From Candidatus Palauibacter poriticola (GTDB lineage: Bacteria; Gemmatimonadota; Gemmatimonadetes; Palauibacterales; Palauibacteraceae), in assembly GCA_012270965.1 (NCBI GenBank), contig JAAXHJ010000092.1, positions 31,574 through 95,573 on the forward strand: a stretch of DNA of 64,000 bases, read 5' to 3'. Position 1 is the stretch's first letter. The number at the start of each line of letters is the position of its first letter. Positions 46,044 to 53,460 of the stretch are shown here, one piece after another. The notes under the pieces are model-generated. The model did not search any database. It was not told the origin of the DNA and saw only the letters and a program-made list of their open reading frames with translations. Position numbers and translations under genes: made by a program.

Positions 46044-47405
46044 CTATCTGAACGTGCCCTGGATCCCCAGCGTCCACAGGACGTCCGGCCGCAGACCCGC
46101 GGCCTGGATCGGGAGCAAGGCGTTCGTGGCGAGAATCATGTCTCGACCGAGCATGTACTTGAGCCCCACCGCGAGGTCGATGAAGTGGCGACCGACGTCG
46201 GGCAGGGATGACGACTCGACCGTGAGAGCCGGGGTGCCGATGAAGGTGACGGGATCCGGCATCGGGTGCTCCGGACCGGCCAGTTCCCAGCGAGTGATGA
46301 GGTCGGCGGCCACCGTGACGGCGTCGGACGCTTGGGCATCGAATCCCACCGTGGCGAGCATCGCGTCCCGGTCGAAGTTCCCGTCGCGCAGGTTGCCCTC
46401 GCGCAGGAGATACCCGGCGTTTAGATGGGGCGAGAATCGTCCCCGGTTGAGGGAGAGAATCGCCAGCGCGCGGCCACGGCCCTCGCCCAGCCCGAGCAGA
46501 TCCTCCGCTTGGCCGGTGGGAAAGGTGACGTCCGCCAAGAGCGCCATGCCCACCGGCGGCGGCGCGCGCCCCAAGGTCGTCCCCCTCGTGAGGTTGACCT
46601 TCATCCGCGCGGAGATATCGCCGATGCCCGTCGCGGACCCCCGCACGGAGTTGCCGGCCTCGAGGACCGGCGCGGCGGGCGTGCCGCCGAAGCGGTGCGC
46701 GAGCGCATTGCCGAGCGACAGGATCTGGGCGTGTGCCGTCCCCCTCAGACTGGCCCGCACGACCGGCACGGCGAATCCCACGTCGAGGAAGGACGCCAAG
46801 CCGGCGCTCAGGACCGCCGTGGCGACCGTGTAGTCGAGGTCGAGATTCGTCCGCACGCGGAGCACGTCGCGTTCGAAGAGGGGGAGACCGAGCCCGGGGT
46901 CCGGACCGAGGGCCACGTCCGAATCCTCGTGGAAGAAGTTCAGGACGAGGTTGTCCGCGGCCACGCCGCTGAAGTTCGTGACTTGGAACGCGGTCGCTTC
47001 GAGACCGAGGAAGAAACGCCCCATCCCGAGGGTTTCCGCCCGTTCCGCGAAGATCGGACCGAACGACGCGCTCCGGTCTCCGTCCGACCAGATGCGGCCG
47101 CCGGACATCGCGGTCGGGGGAAGGCTGCCGACCACGCCGGCGATCCCCTCTTGGAAGGAGAGGATGAGCGCGTCGTTGCGCGGGACCCGCTCGCGCAGAT
47201 AGTGCCGGCCGTGCTCCGTGCCGAAGTCCCCGGTTTCGTCGAAGTCCGGATCGAGGCACAGCGGCACCCCGCAGTCCCCGAACACGAACAGTTCCGACAC
47301 GAGGTCCGTGAGCGACTGTGCCGCGGCCGGCCGGCCGGTCGCCGCCGCCAGCGCCACCATGACCATGAGCCCCGCGACGGCTCGTCCGTGCATCTCGCCT
47401 CCCAT
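46044..47405 (-). CDS. Predicted outer-membrane beta-barrel protein of unknown function
   Basis: This protein of about 453 residues has a signal peptide (MHGRAVAGLMVMVALAAATGRPAAAQ) and a mature part rich in alternating strands (SLPDVGRHFIDLAVGLKYMLG, RGRFSPHLNAGYLLREGN, ALLADVTFPTGQAEDLLG). These resemble transporter- or porin-like barrels found in environmental diderms. There are two close cysteines near the mature N-terminus (FGDCGVPLCLD). The start may be 47405 or the ATG at 47393, which has GGAGGCGAG. It is divergent from the GMC oxidoreductase; no partner is evident. Confidence 0.7.
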   Translation of the reverse strand: MGGEMHGRAVAGLMVMVALAAATGRPAAAQSLTDLVSELFVFGDCGVPLCLDPDFDETGDFGTEHGRHYLRERVPRNDALILSFQEGIAGVVGSLPPTAMSGGRIWSDGDRSASFGPIFAERAETLGMGRFFLGLEATAFQVTNFSGVAADNLVLNFFHEDSDVALGPDPGLGLPLFERDVLRVRTNLDLDYTVATAVLSAGLASFLDVGFAVPVVRASLRGTAHAQILSLGNALAHRFGGTPAAPVLEAGNSVRGSATGIGDISARMKVNLTRGTTLGRAPPPVGMALLADVTFPTGQAEDLLGLGEGRGRALAILSLNRGRFSPHLNAGYLLREGNLRDGNFDRDAMLATVGFDAQASDAVTVAADLITRWELAGPEHPMPDPVTFIGTPALTVESSSLPDVGRHFIDLAVGLKYMLGRDMILATNALLPIQAAGLRPDVLWTLGIQGTFR

Positions 47406-47503
47406 CGAGTTTCCGCTCCGGTGGCGCTGAAGGTTCGCGCACCGGTCGGACGCGGCAAGACGACCCGTTGACCTCCGGCGCCCTCCGCGCTCATCCTCGG
47501 GCC

Positions 47504-49333
47504 ATGCCCTCATCACACCCGCGTCTGACAACAGCCGCCTCGGCGCCCGCGTTACGCCGGCGCCGCCAGGATGCCCACGACGTCATCATCGTCGGCTCCG
47601 GAGCGGGAGGCGGGATGGCCGCCTACGTGCTCGCCTGTCACGGCGTCCGGGTCCTGCTCCTCGAGGCGGGGCGGGACTACGATCCGGTGTCGGAGACCCC
47701 GATGTTCCAGCTCCCCGCCGACGCGCCGCTCCGGGCCGCCGGGACCGCCGACAAGCCGTTCGGTTTCTACGACGCAACGGTGGACGGCGGCTGGCGCGTC
47801 CCCGGCGAACCCTACACGAGCGCCGAAGGGGTCAACTTCATGTGGTGGCGGGCGCGCATGCTCGGGGGGCGGACGAACCACTGGGGCCGGATCTCCCTCC
47901 GCATGGGCCCCTACGACTTCAAGCCCTACAGCCGCGATGGGCTCGGGTTCGACTGGCCGATGACCTACGACGACCTCGCGCCGTGGTACGACCGGACCGA
48001 GGCCTTCATCGGCGTCTACGGTTCGCGCGAGGGGCTCGAGAACACGCCCGACTCCTCCGACGGGATCCTCCAGCCGCCGCCCGCACCGCGCGCCTACGAG
48101 CTGCTTGCGAAGAAGGCGTGCGAGGGCCTCGGGATCCCGGTCGTGCCCGCGCACATCGCCATCCTCACCGAAGCGCAGGACGCCGAGGGCCTGTCGCGGA
48201 TGCTGTGGCCGAACAACGCGCTGGGGCGCCGGGTGACGCGCGACGCCATGCGGGGCCGCGCGCCCTGCTACTGGGCCACGCCGTGCGGGCGCGGCTGCTC
48301 GATCAAGGCCAACTTCCAGTCGCCGACCGTCTGCCTGCCGCCGGCGCAGGCGACCGGCAACCTCACGACGATCACCGACGCCATGGCGCGCGAGGTGACG
48401 CTCGATGCGCGGGGGCGGGCGAACGGGGTACACTACATCGACAAGAAGGCGCGCGCCGACCGCCATGCCGCGGCCCCGGTCGTCATCCTCGCGGCCAGCG
48501 CCCTCGAGTCGGCCCGCATCCTCCTCAACTCCCGCAGCTCGCTCTTCCCCGATGGCCTCGCCAACGGGAGCGGTCTCGTCGGCAAGTACATCATGGACAC
48601 GGTGGGCGCGGGCGTCTCCGGCCAGATTCCCGCACTCGAGCACCTGCCGCGGCACGCCGAGGAGGGAGCCTCGGCGATGCACATGTACATGCCTTGGTGG
48701 TTGTACGGGGAGCAGGCGGGTGGACGCCTCGACTTCGCCCGCGGCTATCACATCGAGTTCAACGGCGGGCAGCGGATGCCGGGGTACGGCGCCTTCGGCG
48801 GCATCGAGCCCCTCACCGGGGGTGCCTACGGACAGCGCTTCAAGGAGGAATGCCGCCGCTACTACGGCTCGTTCATCGACTTCGCCGGCCGCGGCGAGAT
48901 GATCCCGAACGAGGACTGCTACTGCGAGATCGATCACGAGGTCGTCGATCAGTGGGGGATCCCCGTGCTCAGGTTCCACTGGAAGTGGTCGGACCACGAA
49001 CTCAACCAGGCCCTGCACATGCAGCGGACGGGCGCCGGGATCATCGAGGAGATGGGCGGGCGCGTGCTCTCGACGGTTCAGGCGGACGGCGCCCGCGCGA
49101 TTCTGGCGCCCGGCCAGATCATCCACGAGGTCGGCGGCGTAAGGATGGGAGGTGGGCCCGGAGACTCCGTGCTCAACCAGTACTGCCAGTCGTGGGAGGT
49201 TCCGAATCTGTTCGTGATGGATGGCGGGCCGTTCGTCTCCAACGCCGACAAGAACCCGACGCTCTCCATCATGGCGATCGCGTGGCGGTCTTCCGAGTAC
49301 CTCGTGGACCAACTCCGGCAAGGGACGCTCTGA
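47504..49333 (+). CDS. GMC-family flavin oxidoreductase (large subunit)
   Basis: This 609-residue enzyme has the FAD motif DVIIVGSGAGGGMAAYVLACHGVRVLLLEAG. It also has GGRTNHWGRISLRM, a cysteine-containing PCGRGCSIKANFQSPTVCLPPA, the active-site region IIHEVGGVRMGGGPGDSVLN and C-terminal FVMDGGPFVSNADKNPTLSIMAIAWRSSEYL. This fits gluconate 2-dehydrogenase, FAD-glucose dehydrogenase and 3-dehydrogenase large subunits, which oxidise sugars or sugar acids. It has no signal peptide. The next gene, overlapping as TGATG, encodes the Tat-targeted small subunit, so piggy-back export is likely. Confidence 0.9.
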   Translation: MPSSHPRLTTAASAPALRRRRQDAHDVIIVGSGAGGGMAAYVLACHGVRVLLLEAGRDYDPVSETPMFQLPADAPLRAAGTADKPFGFYDATVDGGWRVPGEPYTSAEGVNFMWWRARMLGGRTNHWGRISLRMGPYDFKPYSRDGLGFDWPMTYDDLAPWYDRTEAFIGVYGSREGLENTPDSSDGILQPPPAPRAYELLAKKACEGLGIPVVPAHIAILTEAQDAEGLSRMLWPNNALGRRVTRDAMRGRAPCYWATPCGRGCSIKANFQSPTVCLPPAQATGNLTTITDAMAREVTLDARGRANGVHYIDKKARADRHAAAPVVILAASALESARILLNSRSSLFPDGLANGSGLVGKYIMDTVGAGVSGQIPALEHLPRHAEEGASAMHMYMPWWLYGEQAGGRLDFARGYHIEFNGGQRMPGYGAFGGIEPLTGGAYGQRFKEECRRYYGSFIDFAGRGEMIPNEDCYCEIDHEVVDQWGIPVLRFHWKWSDHELNQALHMQRTGAGIIEEMGGRVLSTVQADGARAILAPGQIIHEVGGVRMGGGPGDSVLNQYCQSWEVPNLFVMDGGPFVSNADKNPTLSIMAIAWRSSEYLVDQLRQGTL

Positions 49334-50100
49334 TGTCCGACTACCCACGCGAACGGGAACGGGACCACGAACGCGACCATGAACGCGACCTCGACCTCGA
49401 CCTCGAACGGGCGCCGGAGGCGACCGAGGGGCTGACCCGCCGCCGGGCGTTGAAGGTGCTCGCGGCCGGGGCGGCGGGCGCGGCGGCGATCTCCGCGGGG
49501 GCGTGTGCCGACGGCGCCGAGTCCGGCGTGTCCCGCACCGAGGACGCGACCGCCTTCTCCGGCGCCACGAGCGGCGGCAACCCCCGGGCCGCCGGCACGC
49601 CGACGGATCCGGACCTCGTCTCGCCCGTCGTGTGGTGGGACTTGGTTCTGACGGACGACGAACTCGCCACCCTCGCATCCCTGTGCGATGTCATCATCCC
49701 GGAGGACGAACACTCTCCCGGTGCGGCGGCGCTCGGGGCGCACGCCTTCATCGACGAGTGGGTGAGCGCGCCCTACGACGGAAACCGCGAGGATCTCACG
49801 CTCGTCCGCGGCGGGCTCGTGTGGCTGGACATCGAGTCCGCCGAGCGGTTCGGGGAACGCTTCACCGAACTGACGCTCGAGCGGAGGCACGCGATCTGCG
49901 ACGACATCTGCCGGGTGGAGAACGCGGCCCCGGAATACAGGGTCGCCGCCCGTTTCTTCGACCGGGTGCGGGATCTCACGTCCACCGCCTTCTGGACGAC
50001 GGCGGAGGGGATGGCCGACCTCGGCTTCGTGGGGAACCGCCCCATGCCCCGTTTCGACGGCCCGCCCCCGGAGGTTCTCGAACGGCTGGGTCTGGCCTAG
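49333..50100 (+). CDS. Gluconate 2-dehydrogenase subunit 3-family protein (Tat-exported small subunit)
   Basis: This 255-residue protein has a twin-arginine signal (LTRRRALKVLAAGAAGAAAISAGAC) after an unusual charged N-terminus (repeated ER/DHERD). The mature part shows LTDDELATLASLCDVIIPEDEHSPGAAALGAHAFIDEWV, LERRHAICDDICR and FFDRVRDLTSTAFWTT, typical of the small subunit that pairs with GMC dehydrogenases and carries them through the Tat pore. The ATG overlaps the GMC stop codon. No cytochrome c subunit follows, so the electron acceptor is unknown. Confidence 0.88.
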   Translation: MSDYPRERERDHERDHERDLDLDLERAPEATEGLTRRRALKVLAAGAAGAAAISAGACADGAESGVSRTEDATAFSGATSGGNPRAAGTPTDPDLVSPVVWWDLVLTDDELATLASLCDVIIPEDEHSPGAAALGAHAFIDEWVSAPYDGNREDLTLVRGGLVWLDIESAERFGERFTELTLERRHAICDDICRVENAAPEYRVAARFFDRVRDLTSTAFWTTAEGMADLGFVGNRPMPRFDGPPPEVLERLGLA

Positions 50101-50166
50101 ACGCCGTCGGCGCGAGACCATGCATCGGGTTTTCCCTCGCAGACCTGTCCCGGAGTGAGGCGCAGC

Positions 50167-51516
50167 ATGACGTTGAAGAACGACTTCTCCCGGCGCGACT
50201 TCGTTCGGGCCTCGGGCGCGGCCGGCCTCGGCCTGAGCATCGTACCCGCGCATGTGCTCGGCGGCCCCCGGCACCGCGCTCCCAGCGACACGCTGAACCT
50301 TGCGCACATCGGAGTCGGCGGCATGGGAGGCGGCGACGTGCGCGGCATGGCGGGCGTCGGCGAGAACATCTACGCCCTCTGCGACGTTGACGAGCGCCAG
50401 GCGGCCGGCTCCTGGAGCGCCTTTCCGCAGGCCAAACGCTACCGCGACTTCCGCGCGATGCTCTCGGAGGAGGCCGGCAACATCGACGCCGTCGTGATCT
50501 CCACGCCGGACCACACGCACACCGCGGCCGGCATGATGTCCCTTTCGCTGGGCAAGCCCACCCGCATTCAGAAGCCGCTCGCGACCACCATCTGGGAGGT
50601 GCGCCAGCTCGTCTCCGCCGCGGAGAAGGCGGGGGTCGCCACGCAGATGGGAAACCAGGGTCACGCCCAGGACGGGACGCGGGAGATTCGCGAGTGGTAC
50701 GAGGCCGGCGCCATTGGCGAGATCCGGCGCGTGGAGTACTGGACGAACCGTCCCATCTGGCCGCAGGCGATCCCGCGGCCGACCGAGGCGCACCACGCGC
50801 CGCCCTGGCTGGAGTGGGACCTGTGGCTCGGACCCGCGGCGAACCGTCCCTATCACCCGGCCTATGCGCCCTTCAACTGGCGCGGCTGGTGGGACTTCGG
50901 GACCGGCGCGCTGGGCGACATCGGATGCCACGCGATGGACGCCGCCTTCTGGACCTTCGACCTCGGCACGCCGGAGCGGATTTCGGCGGAATCGACGACG
51001 CTCTTTCCGGAGACGGCGCCCGCGGCTTCCCGCATCGAGTACGACTTCCCCGCCCGTGGGCAGCGGCCGGCCGTGAAGGTGGTATGGCGCGATGGCAACC
51101 TCTCGCCGCCCCGACCGGAGGAAGTGCCGGACGACGCGCGCTGGCCCTTCGAGTCGAGCGGGCAACTGTGGATCGGGACCGACGGCAAGATGTTCGCGGG
51201 GATCTACGGCGAGAACCCCAGGTTGCTCGACGCCGCACGGGATGCCGAGATTCGGGCCGACCCGCCGCCGGAGAGGTACCCGCGCACGGACGGCGTGTAC
51301 GCGGAGTTTGCGGCGGCCTGCAAGGACGGCCCGCCGGCCGGTTCCAACTTCGTCGAACACGCGGGACCGCTGACGGAGATGGTGCTCCTCGGCAACCTCT
51401 CGGTGCGAAGCGGCCGCGAAGTGCGGCTCGATCCGGCGACGGGCGAGATCCTCAACGGCGTCTCGATCCCGGAACGTTACGTGAAGGCCAGCTACCGTTC
51501 GGGCTGGGGGTGGTAG
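50167..51516 (+). CDS. Gfo/Idh/MocA-family oxidoreductase with Tat signal
   Basis: This 449-residue NAD(P)-dependent sugar oxidoreductase begins with a Tat signal (NDFSRRDFVRASGAAGLGLSIV). The Rossmann core has LNLAHIGVGGMGGGDVRGM and ISTPDHTHTAAGMMSL, with KPLATTIWEVRQLVSAAEKAG containing the EKP-like catalytic lysine (here QKP). The C-terminal half has HAPPWLEWDLWLGPAANRPYHPAYAPFNWRGWWDFGTGALGDIGCHAMD, as in the secreted members of this family. The substrate is unknown. It follows the GMC pair and precedes a symporter. Confidence 0.88.
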   Translation: MTLKNDFSRRDFVRASGAAGLGLSIVPAHVLGGPRHRAPSDTLNLAHIGVGGMGGGDVRGMAGVGENIYALCDVDERQAAGSWSAFPQAKRYRDFRAMLSEEAGNIDAVVISTPDHTHTAAGMMSLSLGKPTRIQKPLATTIWEVRQLVSAAEKAGVATQMGNQGHAQDGTREIREWYEAGAIGEIRRVEYWTNRPIWPQAIPRPTEAHHAPPWLEWDLWLGPAANRPYHPAYAPFNWRGWWDFGTGALGDIGCHAMDAAFWTFDLGTPERISAESTTLFPETAPAASRIEYDFPARGQRPAVKVVWRDGNLSPPRPEEVPDDARWPFESSGQLWIGTDGKMFAGIYGENPRLLDAARDAEIRADPPPERYPRTDGVYAEFAAACKDGPPAGSNFVEHAGPLTEMVLLGNLSVRSGREVRLDPATGEILNGVSIPERYVKASYRSGWGW

Positions 51517-51567
51517 GACGCCGCTGCGCGATGGCGCCTCCGCCGAGACGGGCTGGCTGGTGATTCC

Positions 51568-53331
51568 GTGCAACTGAACGGCCTCGACTGGATCGTCCTG
51601 GCCGCGTACGGGGCCGTGGCTCTCGGAGTCGGGCTCTGGTTCGCCCGGCGCGCCGGCTCCGGCACGAACGAGTTCTTCCTCGCGGGCCGGAAGCTCCCCT
51701 GGTGGCTGCTGGGGACGTCGATGGTCGCGACGACCTTCTCCACCGACACCCCCAATCTCGTCACGGACCTCGTCCGCAACGGCGGCGTGAGCCGGAACTG
51801 GGGCTGGTGGGCCTTCCTCGTCACGGCGATGTGCACGACGTTCTTCTACGCGAAGCTGTGGCGGCGTTCCGGCGTATTCACCGACATCGGCTTCTACGAA
51901 CTCCGCTATTCGGGGCGCGCGGCGACCTTCCTGCGCGGCTTCCGGGCCCTCTATCTGGGCGTCTTCTTCAACGTCGTCATCATGGCCACCGTCACGCTCG
52001 CCGCGATCAAGATCTCGGGGGTTCTGCTCGGGGCGGACAAGTACACGACGGTGCTCGTTGCGGGCACGGTGGCGGCGCTGTACTCCGCGACCTCCGGGCT
52101 CTGGGGCGTGGTCGTCACCGATCTCCTCCTGTTCGCGATCGCCATGATCGGCGCCGTCGCGGCGGCCGGGTACGCGCTCGCGCAGCCGGAGGTCGGAGGC
52201 TTGGCGGGGCTCGTCACGCACCCGGAGATCTCGCGGAATCTCTCGCTGCTCCCCGACTTCTCGGACTGGCGGACGGCGGCGATGGTGTTCGTCATCCCGA
52301 TCGCGGTGCAGTGGTGGGCGAGCTGGTATCCCGGAGCGGAGCCGGGCGGGGGCGGGTACGCGGCGCAGCGGATGCTCGCGGCGCGAAACGAGGGCGATGC
52401 GATGCGCGCCACCCTGTGGTTCAACATCGCGCACTACGCACTCAGACCGTGGCCGTGGATTCTCGTCGCCCTCGCCTCGCTCGCGGTCTATCCCACGCTC
52501 GACTCCATCGGAGCGGCCTTCCCCAACCTCGATCCGAGCATTCTGGGGCACGACCTCGCCTACCCGGCGATGCTCGTCTTCCTGCCGCACGGACTGCTGG
52601 GGCTCGTCGTCGCCTCGCTCGCGGCCGCCTACATGTCGACCATCTCCACGCACCTGAACTGGGGGTCGTCCTATGTCGTCGACGACTTCTACCGCCGCTT
52701 CGTGGCCCGGGGCCGGGACGAGGCCCACTACGTGCGCGTGGCGCGGGTTTCCACCGGGCTGCTGATCGTGCTCTCCGCCGCCCTCGCGCTCCTTCTCGAC
52801 AGCGCGAAACAGGCGTTCGAACTCATCCTGCTGCTGCACGCCGGGAGCGGCCTAATCTTCCTCCTGCGCTGGTTCTGGTGGCGGGTAAACGCGTGGTCGG
52901 AGATCTCGGGCATGGCGGCTTCCGCGACGGTGGCGCTCTGGTTCCCGCTCTTCCACGAGCGAGTGGGGCTCCCCGCGCTCGACCCCGCGGTCAGCCTGTT
53001 GCTGGGCGTCGGGCTGACGACGGCCGTGTGGCTCCTCGTGACGTTCCTCACCCGACCCGCGGACAGGGCGACCCTGCAGGCGTTCTACGACCGCATCCGC
53101 CCCTTCGCCGCTGGGTGGCGGAAGGCCGTCGCCACGCGGCCGGACCCGCCCGGGAACCTGGCCGCGGGTCTCGCCGCGTGGGGCCTTGGCTGCGTGACCG
53201 TGTACGCCGCCCTCTTCGGCACCGGGATGGCCCTCTACGGGAGACCCCTCGCGGCCCTGGCGTGTGGCCTCGTCGCGGTCGCGGCGGGACTCGGCCTCTT
53301 CCGCACTCTCCCGCGCGTCGGCTTCGACTGA
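51568..53331 (+). CDS. Sodium:solute symporter (SSS) family transporter
   Basis: This 587-residue protein has about 14 hydrophobic helices. Family landmarks are FFLAGRKLPWWLLGTSMVATTFSTDTPNLVTDLV (the sodium-site region), LYSATSGLWGVVVTDLLLFAIAM, MVFLPHGLLGLVVASLAAAYMSTISTHLNWGSSYVVDDFYRRFV and a C-terminal extension. Substrates of the family include sugars, amino acids and vitamins. Its place after the GMC/Gfo-Idh genes suggests an oxidised sugar or sugar acid. It starts with GTG at 51568 and is well spaced from the preceding gene. Confidence 0.88.
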   Translation: MQLNGLDWIVLAAYGAVALGVGLWFARRAGSGTNEFFLAGRKLPWWLLGTSMVATTFSTDTPNLVTDLVRNGGVSRNWGWWAFLVTAMCTTFFYAKLWRRSGVFTDIGFYELRYSGRAATFLRGFRALYLGVFFNVVIMATVTLAAIKISGVLLGADKYTTVLVAGTVAALYSATSGLWGVVVTDLLLFAIAMIGAVAAAGYALAQPEVGGLAGLVTHPEISRNLSLLPDFSDWRTAAMVFVIPIAVQWWASWYPGAEPGGGGYAAQRMLAARNEGDAMRATLWFNIAHYALRPWPWILVALASLAVYPTLDSIGAAFPNLDPSILGHDLAYPAMLVFLPHGLLGLVVASLAAAYMSTISTHLNWGSSYVVDDFYRRFVARGRDEAHYVRVARVSTGLLIVLSAALALLLDSAKQAFELILLLHAGSGLIFLLRWFWWRVNAWSEISGMAASATVALWFPLFHERVGLPALDPAVSLLLGVGLTTAVWLLVTFLTRPADRATLQAFYDRIRPFAAGWRKAVATRPDPPGNLAAGLAAWGLGCVTVYAALFGTGMALYGRPLAALACGLVAVAAGLGLFRTLPRVGFD

Positions 53332-53352
53332 ACGCTGCCTCTTCCGAGGAGT

Positions 53353-53460
53353 TCATCGCCGAGGCACTCCGCACGTAGTGACGTCGCCGACGCTGGCGGA
53401 CGCCACGTGCCCACCCCTCAGTTCCGGGTCCGCCTCGCGCCAAGTGTACTGAAACCTCAT
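53353..53460 (-). CDS. Candidate small ORF at the end of the toxin-antitoxin/ATPase operon
   Basis: This 35-codon frame begins MRFQYTWREADPELRGG and ends TTCGVPRR. Its ATG overlaps the stop of the ParA-like gene (ATGA), the same coupling seen between the other genes of the operon. No ribosome site or motif is visible, so it may be chance. Confidence 0.3.
   Translation of the reverse strand: MRFQYTWREADPELRGGHVASASVGDVTTCGVPRR

Noticed and set aside
49078..52839. 1253-codon open frame on the minus strand
   Set aside because: It is antisense to four well-supported genes (GMC, small subunit, Gfo/Idh, symporter). Its Arg/Gly/Pro/His-rich composition is what GC-rich antisense frames produce.
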